58,670 nucleotides of DNA from Sporanaerobacter acetigenes DSM 13106 (GCF_900130025.1 NZ_FQXR01000016.1:1-58670), one strand, 5' to 3'. Shown: positions 18,710 to 28,205, counted from the first letter of the stretch. The notes: generated by a model not told the origin, from the sequence alone. A program made the numbers and translations.

Positions 18710-20924
18710 ATGCAAGTTCCTCCTCCGATAGCTGTGATAAGGCAATTTGCTTATAAACTTCACATTTTGTTAACAATTCCCTATGAGTCCCTATTCCTAC
18801 TATTTTCCCTTCATCTAAAACAATAATCTTCTCTGCATTCTTTATCGTATTTATTCTCTGAGCTACTATGAGCATTGTTCTATTTTTAATCTCCGTATTA
18901 ATCGCCTTTCTAAGTTCAGCATCTGTCTTAAAATCAAGAGCTGAAAAACTATCATCAAATATTAATACCTTTGGTTTCTTAGCCAATGCCCTTGCAATGG
19001 AAAGCCTTTGTTTTTGACCTCCAGATACATTGGTTCCACCTTGGGCTACCTCAGATAATATTCCTTTTTCCTTTTCCTCAACAAATTCTTTAGCTTGAGC
19101 TATTTCTATAGCTTTTAGTACATCCTCATTACTTACTTCGGAATTTTTCCCATATTTTAAATTGCTTTCTATAGTTCCAGTAAATAATACTCCCTTTTGA
19201 GGAACATATCCTATTTGTTCTCTAACATCATGAAGAGTCATATCTCTAATATCTACCCCATCAAGAAGAATCACTCCACTTGTAGCATCATAAAATCTAG
19301 GGATTAAATTGATCAGTGTAGATTTACCACTTCCTGTACTTCCTATAAAGGCAGTAGTCTCTCCAGGTTTTGCAGTAAAGGATATATCTTTAAGAACATA
19401 TTCTTCTGCTCCTGGATATTTAAAGCAAACATTTTTAAATTCTATTGACCCTTCTATATCATCATTTAATTGTTTTGGACTTTCAGGATCTTTAATTGTA
19501 ATCTCTTCATCTAATACTTCACCTATTCTCTGAGCTGATACTGAAGCCCTTGGAAGTATCAATGAAACTGCAGATATCATAAGGAAAGACATAATTATCT
19601 GCATTGCATATTGCATAAATGCCATCATATCTCCAACCTGTATATTAGCTTTATCTATTTCATGAGCTCCCACCCATATTATTAAAAGCATTATACCATT
19701 CATTATAAGCATCATGGTTGGCATCATTACAGTCATTATCCTCGAAACAAATAAATGGGTTTTAGTTAAATCCTTGTTTGCATTATCAAACTTCTCTTCT
19801 TCAGTTTGCTGTGTGTTAAAAGCCCTTATTACCATCATTCCATTAAGAGATTCCCTCATTACTAGATTTACCTTATCAACAAACTTTTGAACCTTTTTGA
19901 ACTTTGGCATGGCAACAGCAAAAAGAGTTCCCACAAGTATAAGTATAGCTACAACTCCAACTCCTACTATCCAAGCCATAGAGGTATTTGTATTAAGAGC
20001 TCTTATTACTCCACCAACTCCAAGTATTGGAGCATAAAATACTAGCCTCAATAACAACATCACAAACAATTGCACTTGTTGTATATCATTGGTACTTCTA
20101 GTTATAAGAGATGCAGTTGAAAAATTGTCAAACTCTGCATCTGAAAAAGATGTAACCTTTTTAAACACCTTATCCCTTAGATTTCTACCAAGAGAAGCAG
20201 AAACTCTCGCACCTAAAAATCCTACAATTACAGAAGCAATCATTCCCAATAAGGCAATAAGTAACATTATTCCACCAGTAGATAGAATATAATTAGACTG
20301 AATGTTGTTCATATCTATTCCTACAGCCTCATATTCAAGCTTTATATAATTTATAGCAGATTGGATTACTATTGATTGAGGAATATCCTTAAACTGCTTA
20401 TCCATTTCAGCTTTTAACATATCCAATTGCTCTTTAGGTAAACTTTTAAGTGCCATAAAAGGATCTGTTCCTTCAGGCAAATTTGGCATAGCTTGTTTAA
20501 GTGCACCTTTTTCTACACCATATTTACTAAGTATGGCTTTTCCCAAAAAGGAATTTATCTTCTCAATATCTTCTTCGTTTGAAGTATCAAGTATATATAA
20601 ACTTTCATTTTCTAATGCCTTATACTTCTTTAAATAGTTATTATATTCTTCTTTAGTTAAATTCTCTTTGCTTATTAGTTTATAATTTCTATCAACCAAT
20701 TTATTTTCTTCTTCAGTTAAAAATATCTTTAACTTATCCATTTCACTAACTCTAATTACATCAGGTACAGCTCTTTCAATACCCTTTTGCTGTATTCCTA
20801 CATTGACTATATTTGACATATAATCAGGAAGAGCAAGGTCTGTCATAGCCTGAGCTAAAAGCAGAACTATTATTATAATTATAAATATGCTAAATGGTTT
20901 AAGCTCCTTTATTATCTTGAACAT
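18702..20924 (-). CDS. Heterodimeric ABC exporter, degenerate-site subunit
   Basis: The protein has 740 residues, about 150 longer than its partner because of a charged insert (about 55-200) between the first two membrane helices, predicted to be extracellular. The ATPase domain (about 490-735) has Walker A GSTGSGKST and signature VSGGQKQ. Walker B reads VLIFDDS, with Asp in place of the catalytic Glu. That change marks the non-hydrolysing site of asymmetric exporters. It is the second gene of a MarR-ABC-ABC operon. Confidence 0.92.
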   Translation of the reverse strand: MFKIIKELKPFSIFIIIIIVLLLAQAMTDLALPDYMSNIVNVGIQQKGIERAVPDVIRVSEMDKLKIFLTEEENKLVDRNYKLISKENLTKEEYNNYLKKYKALENESLYILDTSNEEDIEKINSFLGKAILSKYGVEKGALKQAMPNLPEGTDPFMALKSLPKEQLDMLKAEMDKQFKDIPQSIVIQSAINYIKLEYEAVGIDMNNIQSNYILSTGGIMLLIALLGMIASVIVGFLGARVSASLGRNLRDKVFKKVTSFSDAEFDNFSTASLITRSTNDIQQVQLFVMLLLRLVFYAPILGVGGVIRALNTNTSMAWIVGVGVVAILILVGTLFAVAMPKFKKVQKFVDKVNLVMRESLNGMMVIRAFNTQQTEEEKFDNANKDLTKTHLFVSRIMTVMMPTMMLIMNGIMLLIIWVGAHEIDKANIQVGDMMAFMQYAMQIIMSFLMISAVSLILPRASVSAQRIGEVLDEEITIKDPESPKQLNDDIEGSIEFKNVCFKYPGAEEYVLKDISFTAKPGETTAFIGSTGSGKSTLINLIPRFYDATSGVILLDGVDIRDMTLHDVREQIGYVPQKGVLFTGTIESNLKYGKNSEVSNEDVLKAIEIAQAKEFVEEKEKGILSEVAQGGTNVSGGQKQRLSIARALAKKPKVLIFDDSFSALDFKTDAELRKAINTEIKNRTMLIVAQRINTIKNAEKIIVLDEGKIVGIGTHRELLTKCEVYKQIALSQLSEEELAYE

Positions 20925-20944
20925 AAATTTCCTCCCTACGATAT

Positions 20945-21397
20945 CTAAATTTCGCCATTCTCTTCAAGCACATTGTTGAGATTGTCTCTCATTTGCATGA
21001 ATAATCTTCTAAGAATTATCTTTTCTTCTGCTGTAATATTTGCAAAACATTCGTCTTGAACTTTATCCATTACTTTAATAGCCTCATCACACAATTTTCT
21101 TCCTTTTTCAGTTATATACACTCTAGTTATCCTCTGATCCAATTCATCTTTCCTGCGTTCTACTATGCCTTCCTTCTCCATTCTTTTCAACATTACTGTT
21201 ATAGTAGAAGGCTTTATTTGCAGTTTTTCTGCCAATTCACTCTGGCTCTGACCACCTTCTTTGTTTAAGATAAAAAGCATAGGTGGTTGACCAGGATAAA
21301 TCCCCACCTCCTCAAGAAGTACATGAGTACGATAATAATGAAGTCTCAGTATTTCTAAAAATATAAAGTATAGTGAATCCTTATCTAGCTCTTTCAT
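20945..21397 (-). CDS. MarR-family transcriptional regulator
   Basis: The protein has 150 residues with a winged helix (about 35-105): QSELAEKLQIKPSTITVMLK as recognition helix and wing ERRKDELDQRITRVYITEKG. It is the first gene of the operon with the two exporter subunits, 20 bp apart, and is likely to repress it and release it when a drug-like ligand binds. Two TTAG-N4-CTAA inverted repeats flank its upstream region. The start follows TTGGAGG. Confidence 0.92.
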   Translation of the reverse strand: MKELDKDSLYFIFLEILRLHYYRTHVLLEEVGIYPGQPPMLFILNKEGGQSQSELAEKLQIKPSTITVMLKRMEKEGIVERRKDELDQRITRVYITEKGRKLCDEAIKVMDKVQDECFANITAEEKIILRRLFMQMRDNLNNVLEENGEI

Positions 21398-21417
21398 ATT
21401 TTACCTCCAATTTATGT

Positions 21418-21430
21418 TTAGCCTACTAAG
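21418..21430. promoter_or_regulatory. Candidate MarR operator 1
   Basis: TTAG-CCTA-CTAA lies between the promoter region and the marR-like start. The same half-sites recur at 21507-21518. Assignment to MarR is inferred from position. Confidence 0.35.
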
Positions 21431-21506
21431 TATAAAATAAATGATACTACTATTATATAGCAGAGTCAATATATAGTTATAATTTTATTTATTCATATAT
21501 ATTCCA

Positions 21507-21519
21507 TTAGTCTGCTAAG
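21507..21519. promoter_or_regulatory. Candidate MarR operator 2
   Basis: TTAG-TCTG-CTAA lies about 110 bp upstream of the marR-like start, with the same arms as the site at 21418. Confidence 0.3.
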
Positions 21520-21564
21520 TGGTTTCTATTAAAAATGCGACAGCGAGTCTACTTGTCCCTTCTG

Positions 21565-22743
21565 TCATATTTCCAATAGCTTTTCTTGGGAAAAGTTGAT
21601 TCCAATTGCTCCTAAAGGTGCTGTAATCAATATTGACAATACTGCTATAGCTAAAATAACATCTCCTGATTCTACTCCCAATGTCAATGGGACTGCTCCC
21701 ATAGCAGCCTGTACAGTTGCTTTGGGGATATATGCAATAACACAAAATAATCTTTCTTTCCAATTTAAATCTGTACCTATTAGAGAAATCAATACTCCTA
21801 TGCTTCTTCCTATTAGTCCAATGAATATAACTATAATACCTACCATTCCTGCCTCAAGGGCTACTCCAATATTTACCTGAGCACCTACTAGTACAAACAA
21901 CAATATTTCTGCAAAAACCCATATTTTATTGAACTTTGCTGCTAATCTTTCACCTAAATCTGGCATTTTTTCTACTATTATAAAGCCTATAGTCATGACT
22001 CCTAACAGAGATGCTATCTCTATCTTAGTCTTTAACAAATTTTCAAACTCAGTAAGTAAAATGGATACTCCAAGTATCAATAAGACCTTTTTAGTATCTC
22101 GTATATGATACTTGCTAAAAATTTTCACCATTGTAATTCCAATGACAATCCCAGATCCAATTCCTAACAGTATTGATAATGGAATGTTTAACAATTGTAC
22201 TCCAATATTTACATGAGCCCCACTGTATAGTCCTAGAAAAGCGCTAAATATAGTAATGGCAAACACATCATCTATAGAAGCTCCCGCCAAGATTAAAGTT
22301 GGTATACCTTTGTTTGTCCCTATATTATTTTCAATCAAATTTAGCATAGATGGTACTACAACAGCAGGAGAAACTGCTGCAATTATAAATCCTAACATTC
22401 CTCCTTGAACAAAAGAAAAATCTAAAAATTTTGTTGATGCAAAAGCAATAAAAAACCCTTCTATTAATCCTGGTATACAACTCATTTTTAATGCGCTATT
22501 CCCAACTTTTTTCAAATCAGCCTTATTGATTCCAAGTCCTGCCCTTAATAGAATAATAATTAAAGCAATTTTTCTTAAATCTCCCGATATATTAATCATA
22601 TCCGCTTGAAGCAAGTTCAAACCATAAGGGCCTATAATCACTCCTAACATAAGCATTCCCAACAATCCTGGCAGCTTAAATTTTTCAAATAATTTATTTG
22701 CTGGTAATCCTAATAATAAAATTGCTGCTAAGCTTTTTGCCAT
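21565..22743 (-). CDS. Cation:proton antiporter under fluoride riboswitch control
   Basis: The protein has 392 residues and about 12 membrane helices of the Na+/H+ exchanger fold, beginning LPGLLGMLMLGVIIGPYGLN. A membrane-embedded Asp pair sits in GASIDDVFAI. There is no C-terminal regulatory (TrkA/RCK) domain. Known relatives next to crcB-motif RNAs are thought to help cells expel fluoride or its co-acid. The leader at 22780-22858 is such an RNA, so fluoride tolerance is the best guess. GAGGAGGAA precedes the ATG. Confidence 0.88.
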   Translation of the reverse strand: MAKSLAAILLLGLPANKLFEKFKLPGLLGMLMLGVIIGPYGLNLLQADMINISGDLRKIALIIILLRAGLGINKADLKKVGNSALKMSCIPGLIEGFFIAFASTKFLDFSFVQGGMLGFIIAAVSPAVVVPSMLNLIENNIGTNKGIPTLILAGASIDDVFAITIFSAFLGLYSGAHVNIGVQLLNIPLSILLGIGSGIVIGITMVKIFSKYHIRDTKKVLLILGVSILLTEFENLLKTKIEIASLLGVMTIGFIIVEKMPDLGERLAAKFNKIWVFAEILLFVLVGAQVNIGVALEAGMVGIIVIFIGLIGRSIGVLISLIGTDLNWKERLFCVIAYIPKATVQAAMGAVPLTLGVESGDVILAIAVLSILITAPLGAIGINFSQEKLLEI

Positions 22744-22779
22744 TGAAAATTCCTCCTCAAATGTAATTATGAAAACAAA

Positions 22780-22858
22780 AAACTCCTACAGATAATACCA
22801 TGTATTACCTGTAGGAGTCATTAGCATAATGCAGTTTTGGTGAACTCCATCACCATTA
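22780..22858 (-). ncRNA. Fluoride riboswitch (crcB motif) with terminator
   Basis: Read on the minus strand the leader has GGTGATGGAGTTCACC (22854-22839), then AAAACTGC, then GCTAATGACTCCTAC. This is the conserved order of the fluoride aptamer, with its 5' hairpin and the TGATG/TAATG-ACTCCTA segment. The ACTCCTAC arm then pairs with GTAGGAGT in a long hairpin (22780-22819) followed by TTTTTTG. That is the usual transcription-termination platform. The antiporter gene starts 37 bp further on. Confidence 0.92.
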
Positions 22859-22875
22859 TTTATTTTTCTAATGAT

Positions 22876-22904
22876 ATTATATAGTATCATAATATTCGTG
22901 TCAA
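22876..22904 (-). promoter_or_regulatory. Sigma-A promoter of the riboswitch-antiporter transcript
   Basis: TTGACA (22904-22899), a 17-bp spacer and TATAAT (22881-22876) match the consensus fully, just upstream of the aptamer. Confidence 0.85.
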
Positions 22905-22927
22905 GAAATCTATTTTATGTTTTTATC

Positions 22928-24055
22928 TTAAGCCTGTTGAGCTGTTTTAGAAAAATATAATCCCATCAACAAGAATACTGCACCAAACAACAATTGCATT
23001 AAAATTTCAAATCTCATATCTGAAAAAGAATTAACTGTCATTTCATTTACTCTAACAAAATAATAAGTTGGGAAAAACTTTGCTATCATAAGAGTCTTTT
23101 CACTTAAAAACTGTTGTGGTACCATAACTCCTGATATAAATGAAGTTCCTAAAGAAAATACAGTAGCCATTGCATTTATAACAAATTTATTCCTCGTAAC
23201 ATTATTAATTAAAAACGTAAAACATAGAGCGGAAAGTGAGAAAACTACTGTATTTAATACATATTTCCCAAAATTAACTTCTCCAATGTATTTACCCTTT
23301 AATACAATACTTCCTACAATAAATATTAGTGTAATCATACTCGCCATTGTCAATTGTCCCAGATACATTTCCATATTGAATTTTAAGAATTTCTTAGAAG
23401 ATATTTTCATTCTGCTTTCTATATTTTCATCTTTGAAATCAGCCATTACAAGGCCTATTGCTGAAATATAAATAGCCATAATCACATAACTGGTAAAATT
23501 GTAATAATACTTAAACCAGTTGGCCACCCCTTCATTTGCCATTTTGTTTTTAGGCTTTATAAGCTCTACATTTGCTTCTTCATTTAATGCCACTTCTAAA
23601 TCTTCTAAATTAAATTCTCCATTTTCATAGGTAGCATTGGCAAATGTAAGGAATTTATTGATTTGATTTTGGATTTGCATAGATTCTATTTTTCTATCAT
23701 CATTATATACTTTGATAGAGTTTTCTTTATTTATAACTTTTTCATCAAAATCCTCTGGGATTATTATCACTGCATCTACTGTTTCTAAAAAAATTTGTTC
23801 CTTTATATATTCTTCATCTGGCATTGTGTCAATTATATCGTTCTTTTTTTCTAAATAATTCTTTAAACCTCTTGACAGTTCACTATTGCAATTATCAATT
23901 ATTCCTATGTTTAATCTCTTTTCCATAAAACTAGTTTCTCTTTCAATAGTACCTGAACCATTTAGTATTGATAAAATAAAAAATATAAGTGTATAAGTAA
24001 GGATAACCCCCTTGTTTCTCAATGCTATTTTAGTAAAATATTTATATACTGTCAT
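22928..24055 (-). CDS. ABC-2 permease (LnrN/YhgE-like)
   Basis: The protein has 375 residues: one N-terminal membrane helix, a long extracellular domain (about 35-180), then five or six C-terminal helices. This is the shape of the paired permeases of linearmycin-resistance-type exporters. It overlaps the preceding permease gene by 14 bp. The two permeases are similar in plan and probably form a heterodimer driven by the ATPase encoded at 25099. Confidence 0.83.
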   Translation of the reverse strand: MTVYKYFTKIALRNKGVILTYTLIFFILSILNGSGTIERETSFMEKRLNIGIIDNCNSELSRGLKNYLEKKNDIIDTMPDEEYIKEQIFLETVDAVIIIPEDFDEKVINKENSIKVYNDDRKIESMQIQNQINKFLTFANATYENGEFNLEDLEVALNEEANVELIKPKNKMANEGVANWFKYYYNFTSYVIMAIYISAIGLVMADFKDENIESRMKISSKKFLKFNMEMYLGQLTMASMITLIFIVGSIVLKGKYIGEVNFGKYVLNTVVFSLSALCFTFLINNVTRNKFVINAMATVFSLGTSFISGVMVPQQFLSEKTLMIAKFFPTYYFVRVNEMTVNSFSDMRFEILMQLLFGAVFLLMGLYFSKTAQQA

Positions 24056-25097
24056 AGTTTTTCCTCCTCAAAAATATATAGGATGTAAATATTAAAGCTA
24101 TGCAATAAAAGGATAAAAGAAGAATTCCTTCTCTTGCACTCTTAGTGCTTCCTAAAAGATTTATCCTATATAGATTGTTTGTAATGATAGAAATAGGATT
24201 TATTCTACTTAAAATAGGTGCATGTTTATCAATCATAATTTTTATATTAGGTCCCATCATTCCAGATAGAAATGATAAAAACAATGTAATCGCCACAGCC
24301 ATTGCATTTTTTACACTTTCATTTTTCTTGTTGGACACACCTATAAATATTCCTAAATCTATGCCAAACAAATTCCCCATTAGTATCAAAATAGTGCTGT
24401 ATTTTGTCTCTGTGAATAAATTTAGCCTTAAAGCATATTTTATAAAAATAAGCAATATTCCATTGGCAAATAAATTAAGTATCAGTGCAACTACAATCCC
24501 TGCCAATAAAAACTCATGTTTTTTAAGTGGAGTAACATTGATCCTTGCACCTATATTGGACATGTTGGCTTGAATTAATTTGACTATTTCGATACCGGAA
24601 AAAATCCCATAGGTTGAAACCATAGCAATCAGTGAATAAAAAATAATTATTACAGGATTTGCCTTTTGATTTCTATCTAAAATATAATCTATTGAAAAAT
24701 CATATTTTTCAATAGGCCTGTTTAATTTTTTCATCTGCTTTATTTGTCCTATTATTTCCTTTATTATAGTTTGATTTATCCCAGATTCTTTTACTGCCAA
24801 ATTTAAATCTTCATCTATATATCCATCGATTTCTCCATTGTCTAACTTTTCTACTATTTCATCATCAGTAATTTCGTGGATATTTATAAAATCTATTTCT
24901 TCTAATACATATAAAATAGGATTTCCACTTTCTATTCCCACATTTATAATTTCTAATTCTCTATCTAGCATTCCATTAAAAGCTGTATAAAAGAAAACTG
25001 CCATAATGAGTGGATATATTAAACTCCAAAATAAAAAGCCAAAATCCCTAAATAAGTTTTTACCTTGATATACACAGTTTCTAAATAATCTTTTCAT
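24042..25097 (-). CDS. ABC-2 permease (LnrM-like)
   Basis: The protein has 351 residues with the same plan as its neighbour: N-terminal helix (FLFWSLIYPLIMAVFFYTAF), extracellular acidic domain (about 40-150) and a C-terminal six-helix block. The start lies one base after the ATPase stop (TAATATG). Family knowledge suggests export of amphiphilic or polyene-type antimicrobials. The substrate here is inferred only. Confidence 0.83.
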   Translation of the reverse strand: MKRLFRNCVYQGKNLFRDFGFLFWSLIYPLIMAVFFYTAFNGMLDRELEIINVGIESGNPILYVLEEIDFINIHEITDDEIVEKLDNGEIDGYIDEDLNLAVKESGINQTIIKEIIGQIKQMKKLNRPIEKYDFSIDYILDRNQKANPVIIIFYSLIAMVSTYGIFSGIEIVKLIQANMSNIGARINVTPLKKHEFLLAGIVVALILNLFANGILLIFIKYALRLNLFTETKYSTILILMGNLFGIDLGIFIGVSNKKNESVKNAMAVAITLFLSFLSGMMGPNIKIMIDKHAPILSRINPISIITNNLYRINLLGSTKSAREGILLLSFYCIALIFTSYIFLRRKNYDSI

Positions 25098-25098
25098 A

Positions 25099-26031
25099 TT
25101 AGTCCCTAAGCTCCTTTCCTGTTAACTCCAAAAATACATCATTTAATGAAGGTAATTGGCTATGAAGCTTTGTATAGGTTAAATTGTTGGCCTTTATAAA
25201 ATCTAAAAGATTGGCTAAATTGTTAATGCCATTTTCAAATTTTATAATATAATCCTCTCCCTCTCTCTCTACATCAATAACATGAGGTATACTTTTCATA
25301 TTTTCAATAACTTCATCTTCAATGTCTAAAAACCCAACTACTATCTTTTCAGATGTGGTTATCATGGCCTTTAGTTCTTCAATTGTCCCAGAAACTAAGC
25401 TTCTACCCTTATCCATGATTATAATTCTTTTACAGAGCATTTCTGCTTCTTCTAAATAATGAGTTGTGTATATGATGGTACTTCCTTCTTCATTCAATTT
25501 TCTTATTCCGTCTAATATAAAGTTTCTACTTTGAGCATCTACTGCAACTGTAGGCTCATCTAGAAAAATAAGCTTAGGTTTATGAACTATGCCGCAAGCA
25601 ATGTTTAATCTTCTTTTTAAGCCTCCACTTAACTTTTTAGGATAAAACTTTACATAATCCTTTAAATCCACAAATTCTATAGCTTCTTCTACATATTGTT
25701 TTCTTAATTTTTTATCGTCTATATACAGTCCACAGAAATAATCTATATTTTCTTTCACTGTCAATTTTTCAAAAACCGAAACTTCCTGAGGTACTAATCC
25801 TATTTGTCTTTTTATATCATAAGAGTTAGGAGTCATTTTCTCTCCAAATACTTTTATCTCTCCTTTATCATAACTTAATAGCGATAGTATACAGTTTATA
25901 GCTGTAGTCTTTCCGCAACCATTAGGTCCTAAAAGTCCTATAATTTCCCCTTCTTCAACCTCCATATCAAAATGGTCAAGAGCAATTAAGTCTTGATATC
26001 TTTTCACTAAATTATTTACCTTAACTATCAT
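25099..26031 (-). CDS. ABC exporter ATP-binding protein (LnrL-like)
   Basis: The protein has about 310 residues with Walker A GPNGCGKTT, signature LSGGLKRRL (DrrA-type), Walker B LIFLDEP and H in TTHYLEEAE. The C-terminal about 80 residues are the DrrA-like extension. ATG 26031 is preferred because GAGGAGTGA precedes it. It is the first gene of the exporter operon, divergent from the kinase/regulator pair at 26217. The set corresponds to B. subtilis lnrJKLMN in gene content. Confidence 0.92.
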   Translation of the reverse strand: MIVKVNNLVKRYQDLIALDHFDMEVEEGEIIGLLGPNGCGKTTAINCILSLLSYDKGEIKVFGEKMTPNSYDIKRQIGLVPQEVSVFEKLTVKENIDYFCGLYIDDKKLRKQYVEEAIEFVDLKDYVKFYPKKLSGGLKRRLNIACGIVHKPKLIFLDEPTVAVDAQSRNFILDGIRKLNEEGSTIIYTTHYLEEAEMLCKRIIIMDKGRSLVSGTIEELKAMITTSEKIVVGFLDIEDEVIENMKSIPHVIDVEREGEDYIIKFENGINNLANLLDFIKANNLTYTKLHSQLPSLNDVFLELTGKELRD

Positions 26032-26114
26032 ATATATCACTCCTCGATTTCATCTTAAGATAATTATATGATTTTAAATAAATCTTTTGTAGTGTATAAA
26101 ATTACAATACAATA

Positions 26115-26126
26115 TGACATTTGTCA
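26115..26126. promoter_or_regulatory. Candidate operator between exporter and regulator operons
   Basis: TGACA-TT-TGTCA is a perfect inverted repeat in the 176-bp divergent region. It lies about where the -35 of the exporter promoter would be, if the -10 is the minus-strand TATACA about 17 bp downstream. A NarL-type dimer encoded next door is the natural candidate to bind it. Confidence 0.4.
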
Positions 26127-26135
26127 CTGATTAAA

Positions 26136-26164
26136 TTGTATTTCATAATAAATATCAGTATAAT
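26136..26164 (+). promoter_or_regulatory. Promoter of the kinase/regulator/DUF2007 operon
   Basis: TTGTAT (26136-26141), a 17-bp spacer and TATAAT (26159-26164) lie 53 bp upstream of the kinase ATG. Confidence 0.65.
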
Positions 26165-26216
26165 TAAAATATAGAATATTTAGTGAAAAACTTTAGTATT
26201 TAACAGGAGGTCTCAT

Positions 26217-27251
26217 ATGAGAAATTTTGTAGAAAAGCTTTTTATCATGTTACTTTGCTTATACAATACTTATAAAATAGAGCCAGATGCAAATTTAGTT
26301 GTTTATTTTCTCATAAGCCTAATTGTTTCGTTAGCTTTAGACTTATTGGATGATAAAAGAATAAAATCTATTATATATCTTTTATTCGTAATACTGTGTT
26401 TTTCTCATAATTTATTTGTTTTTTATTTGCCACTAATTTTATACAATATGTGCTTGGATTTTAAGATATACACTTTATTTACATTACCTTTAGTTCTAAT
26501 GAACTCCTCCATAATAAACTTGCTTTCATCTATTGGAGCAGTTTACCTTTCCATCATGACAAAAAAATATAATATTATTTTAGATGAAAACAAAGTAGTT
26601 CGAGATGATTTAAAAGAAGATACCTTTTATTTAAAAAAATATAATGAACAATTGAAAATAGATAAGGAAAAGAATATACATATTGCCATACTCACTGAAA
26701 GAAATCGAATCGCAAGAGAAATTCATGATTCTATAGGTCACACCATAAGTAGCAGTATACTACAGGTAGAGGCATTGAAAGTCATTTCAACTGAAGACCA
26801 TGTTGTAAAAAACTTGGATACCCTTCAGGAAACCTTGCAAAATGGAATGAATGATATCAGAAAAAGCATTCACAATCTGTACAATGAATCACTAGACTTA
26901 AAAAATCAAGTTGAAAAACTTTGTAGTAAAATACCAGCCATTGATATTGAACTCGTATATAGAATTGAAGATGAGCTTGGCTATGATTTAAAGTTCGACA
27001 TCCTATCCGTAGTAAAAGAGGCTATGACCAATTGTTCCAAACATTCCAATGCCACAAAGCTGAAAATAAGTTTAATTAGTCAACCAAAGTTTTATTCTAT
27101 ACTAATAGAAGACAATGGAAGCCAATTTGATGAAAAAAATAAAGGCATGGGGCTTCTTTCCATGAATGAAATAGCTCATAAATATAATGGATATTTCAAT
27201 TATAGATTTGACCAGGGATTTAAAATACATATGACTTTAATGAAAGGATAA
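26217..27251 (+). CDS. Sensor histidine kinase, HisKA_3 (LnrJ-like)
   Basis: The protein has 344 residues: about four hydrophobic segments (1-115) with short loops, a coiled coil (about 120-160), HisKA_3 ERNRIAREIHDSIGHTISSS with H170, and a HATPase domain ending GMGLLSMNE. The DHp and ATPase domains match the kinase at 1486-2640 in type. The start follows CAGGAGGTC. It should sense the compound expelled by the divergent exporter, directly in the membrane. Confidence 0.92.
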   Translation: MRNFVEKLFIMLLCLYNTYKIEPDANLVVYFLISLIVSLALDLLDDKRIKSIIYLLFVILCFSHNLFVFYLPLILYNMCLDFKIYTLFTLPLVLMNSSIINLLSSIGAVYLSIMTKKYNIILDENKVVRDDLKEDTFYLKKYNEQLKIDKEKNIHIAILTERNRIAREIHDSIGHTISSSILQVEALKVISTEDHVVKNLDTLQETLQNGMNDIRKSIHNLYNESLDLKNQVEKLCSKIPAIDIELVYRIEDELGYDLKFDILSVVKEAMTNCSKHSNATKLKISLISQPKFYSILIEDNGSQFDEKNKGMGLLSMNEIAHKYNGYFNYRFDQGFKIHMTLMKG

Positions 27252-27256
27252 TGCAT

Positions 27257-27880
27257 ATGAATATTATAATTGTAGATGATGATCCACTAGTAGTGGAATC
27301 TTTAAAAATAATTATAAATGCCAACGGAATAGATATACTAGATGTAGGCTATGATGGTCTTCAAGCTGTAGAGCTTTATACTAAACATAAACCTGATTTA
27401 ATTCTTATGGATATAAGAATGGAAAAACTTAATGGTATAGAAGCTGCCAAAGAAATTTTAAAAGTAGACAACAATGCCAAAATTTTATTGATCACCACTT
27501 TTCAAGATGATGAATATATAGGAGTAGCCCTTTCTCTAGGTTGTAAAGGATACATATTAAAGCAAAATATCAAAGGAATTGTTCCTGCGATAAATGCAGT
27601 CCACTCTGGAAATTTGGTTTTTGATTCAAAAATTGTATCAAATATTAAAAAATATGCTAAAAAAGATATAGACATAAATCTATCTGATAGAGAATTTGAT
27701 ATTTTGCTTTTAGTAGCAGAAGGATTAAATAATAAAGAAATTGCCGAAAAACTTTATTTAAGTGAAGGAACTGTTAGAAATTATGTTTCTAATATGCTTG
27801 AAAAATTATCTTTAAGAGACAGAACACAACTTGCCATATACTATTACAAAATGAAATTCGGAGTAGGAGAGGAGGAATAA
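27257..27880 (+). CDS. NarL-family response regulator (LnrK-like)
   Basis: The receiver has V-D-D-D, a phospho-acceptor Asp in LILMDIRME, T in LLITTFQ and K in YILKQN. The C-terminal LuxR helix-turn-helix has NNKEIAEKLYLSEGTVRNYV. The ATG at 27251 overlaps the kinase stop, but AAAGGA (27243-27248) is 8 bp before the second ATG, so I use 27257. It probably activates the exporter operon through the palindrome at 26115. Confidence 0.92.
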   Translation: MNIIIVDDDPLVVESLKIIINANGIDILDVGYDGLQAVELYTKHKPDLILMDIRMEKLNGIEAAKEILKVDNNAKILLITTFQDDEYIGVALSLGCKGYILKQNIKGIVPAINAVHSGNLVFDSKIVSNIKKYAKKDIDINLSDREFDILLLVAEGLNNKEIAEKLYLSEGTVRNYVSNMLEKLSLRDRTQLAIYYYKMKFGVGEEE

Positions 27881-27881
27881 A

Positions 27882-28133
27882 GTGAAAAAGAAAAATCAAT
27901 CTGATGACCTTCAAATGGTTGTTCTGAAAACTTCTAACAACAATTATGAGATAGACTTGATAAAAAGTCTTTTAGAAGAAAATGAAATTCCATATATTTT
28001 AAAAGAACGTGGAATTGGCGGATATATCAAAATAATTAGTGGATCTTCTCTTTTTGGAACTGATATATTAGTAGAAAAGTCATCCTTTGAAAGGGCAAAA
28101 GCTATTATATACGAATTAGATTTAAATCAATAA
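27882..28133 (+). CDS. DUF2007-family small protein
   Basis: The protein has 83 residues matching the putative signal-transducing DUF2007 fold: LKTSNNNYEIDLIKSLLEEN, then IPYILKE, a loop, and DILVEKSSFERAKAIIYEL. The function is not established for the family. It starts with GTG after GAGGAGGAATAAA, 2 bp past the response regulator stop, so it belongs to that operon. Confidence 0.8.
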   Translation: MKKKNQSDDLQMVVLKTSNNNYEIDLIKSLLEENEIPYILKERGIGGYIKIISGSSLFGTDILVEKSSFERAKAIIYELDLNQ

Positions 28134-28174
28134 TACTGGTATCCTTATGACACAAAAGTTAATTAGAAAAGATA

Positions 28175-28205
28175 AGGTGACAAGGAGAACTTTCTCCTGT
28201 CACCT
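28175..28205. terminator. Bidirectional terminator between DUF2007 and MATE genes
   Basis: AGGTGACA (28175-28182) pairs with TGTCACCT (28198-28205), with an inner AGGAGA/TCTCC stem. It overlaps the MATE stop codon. Confidence 0.65.
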
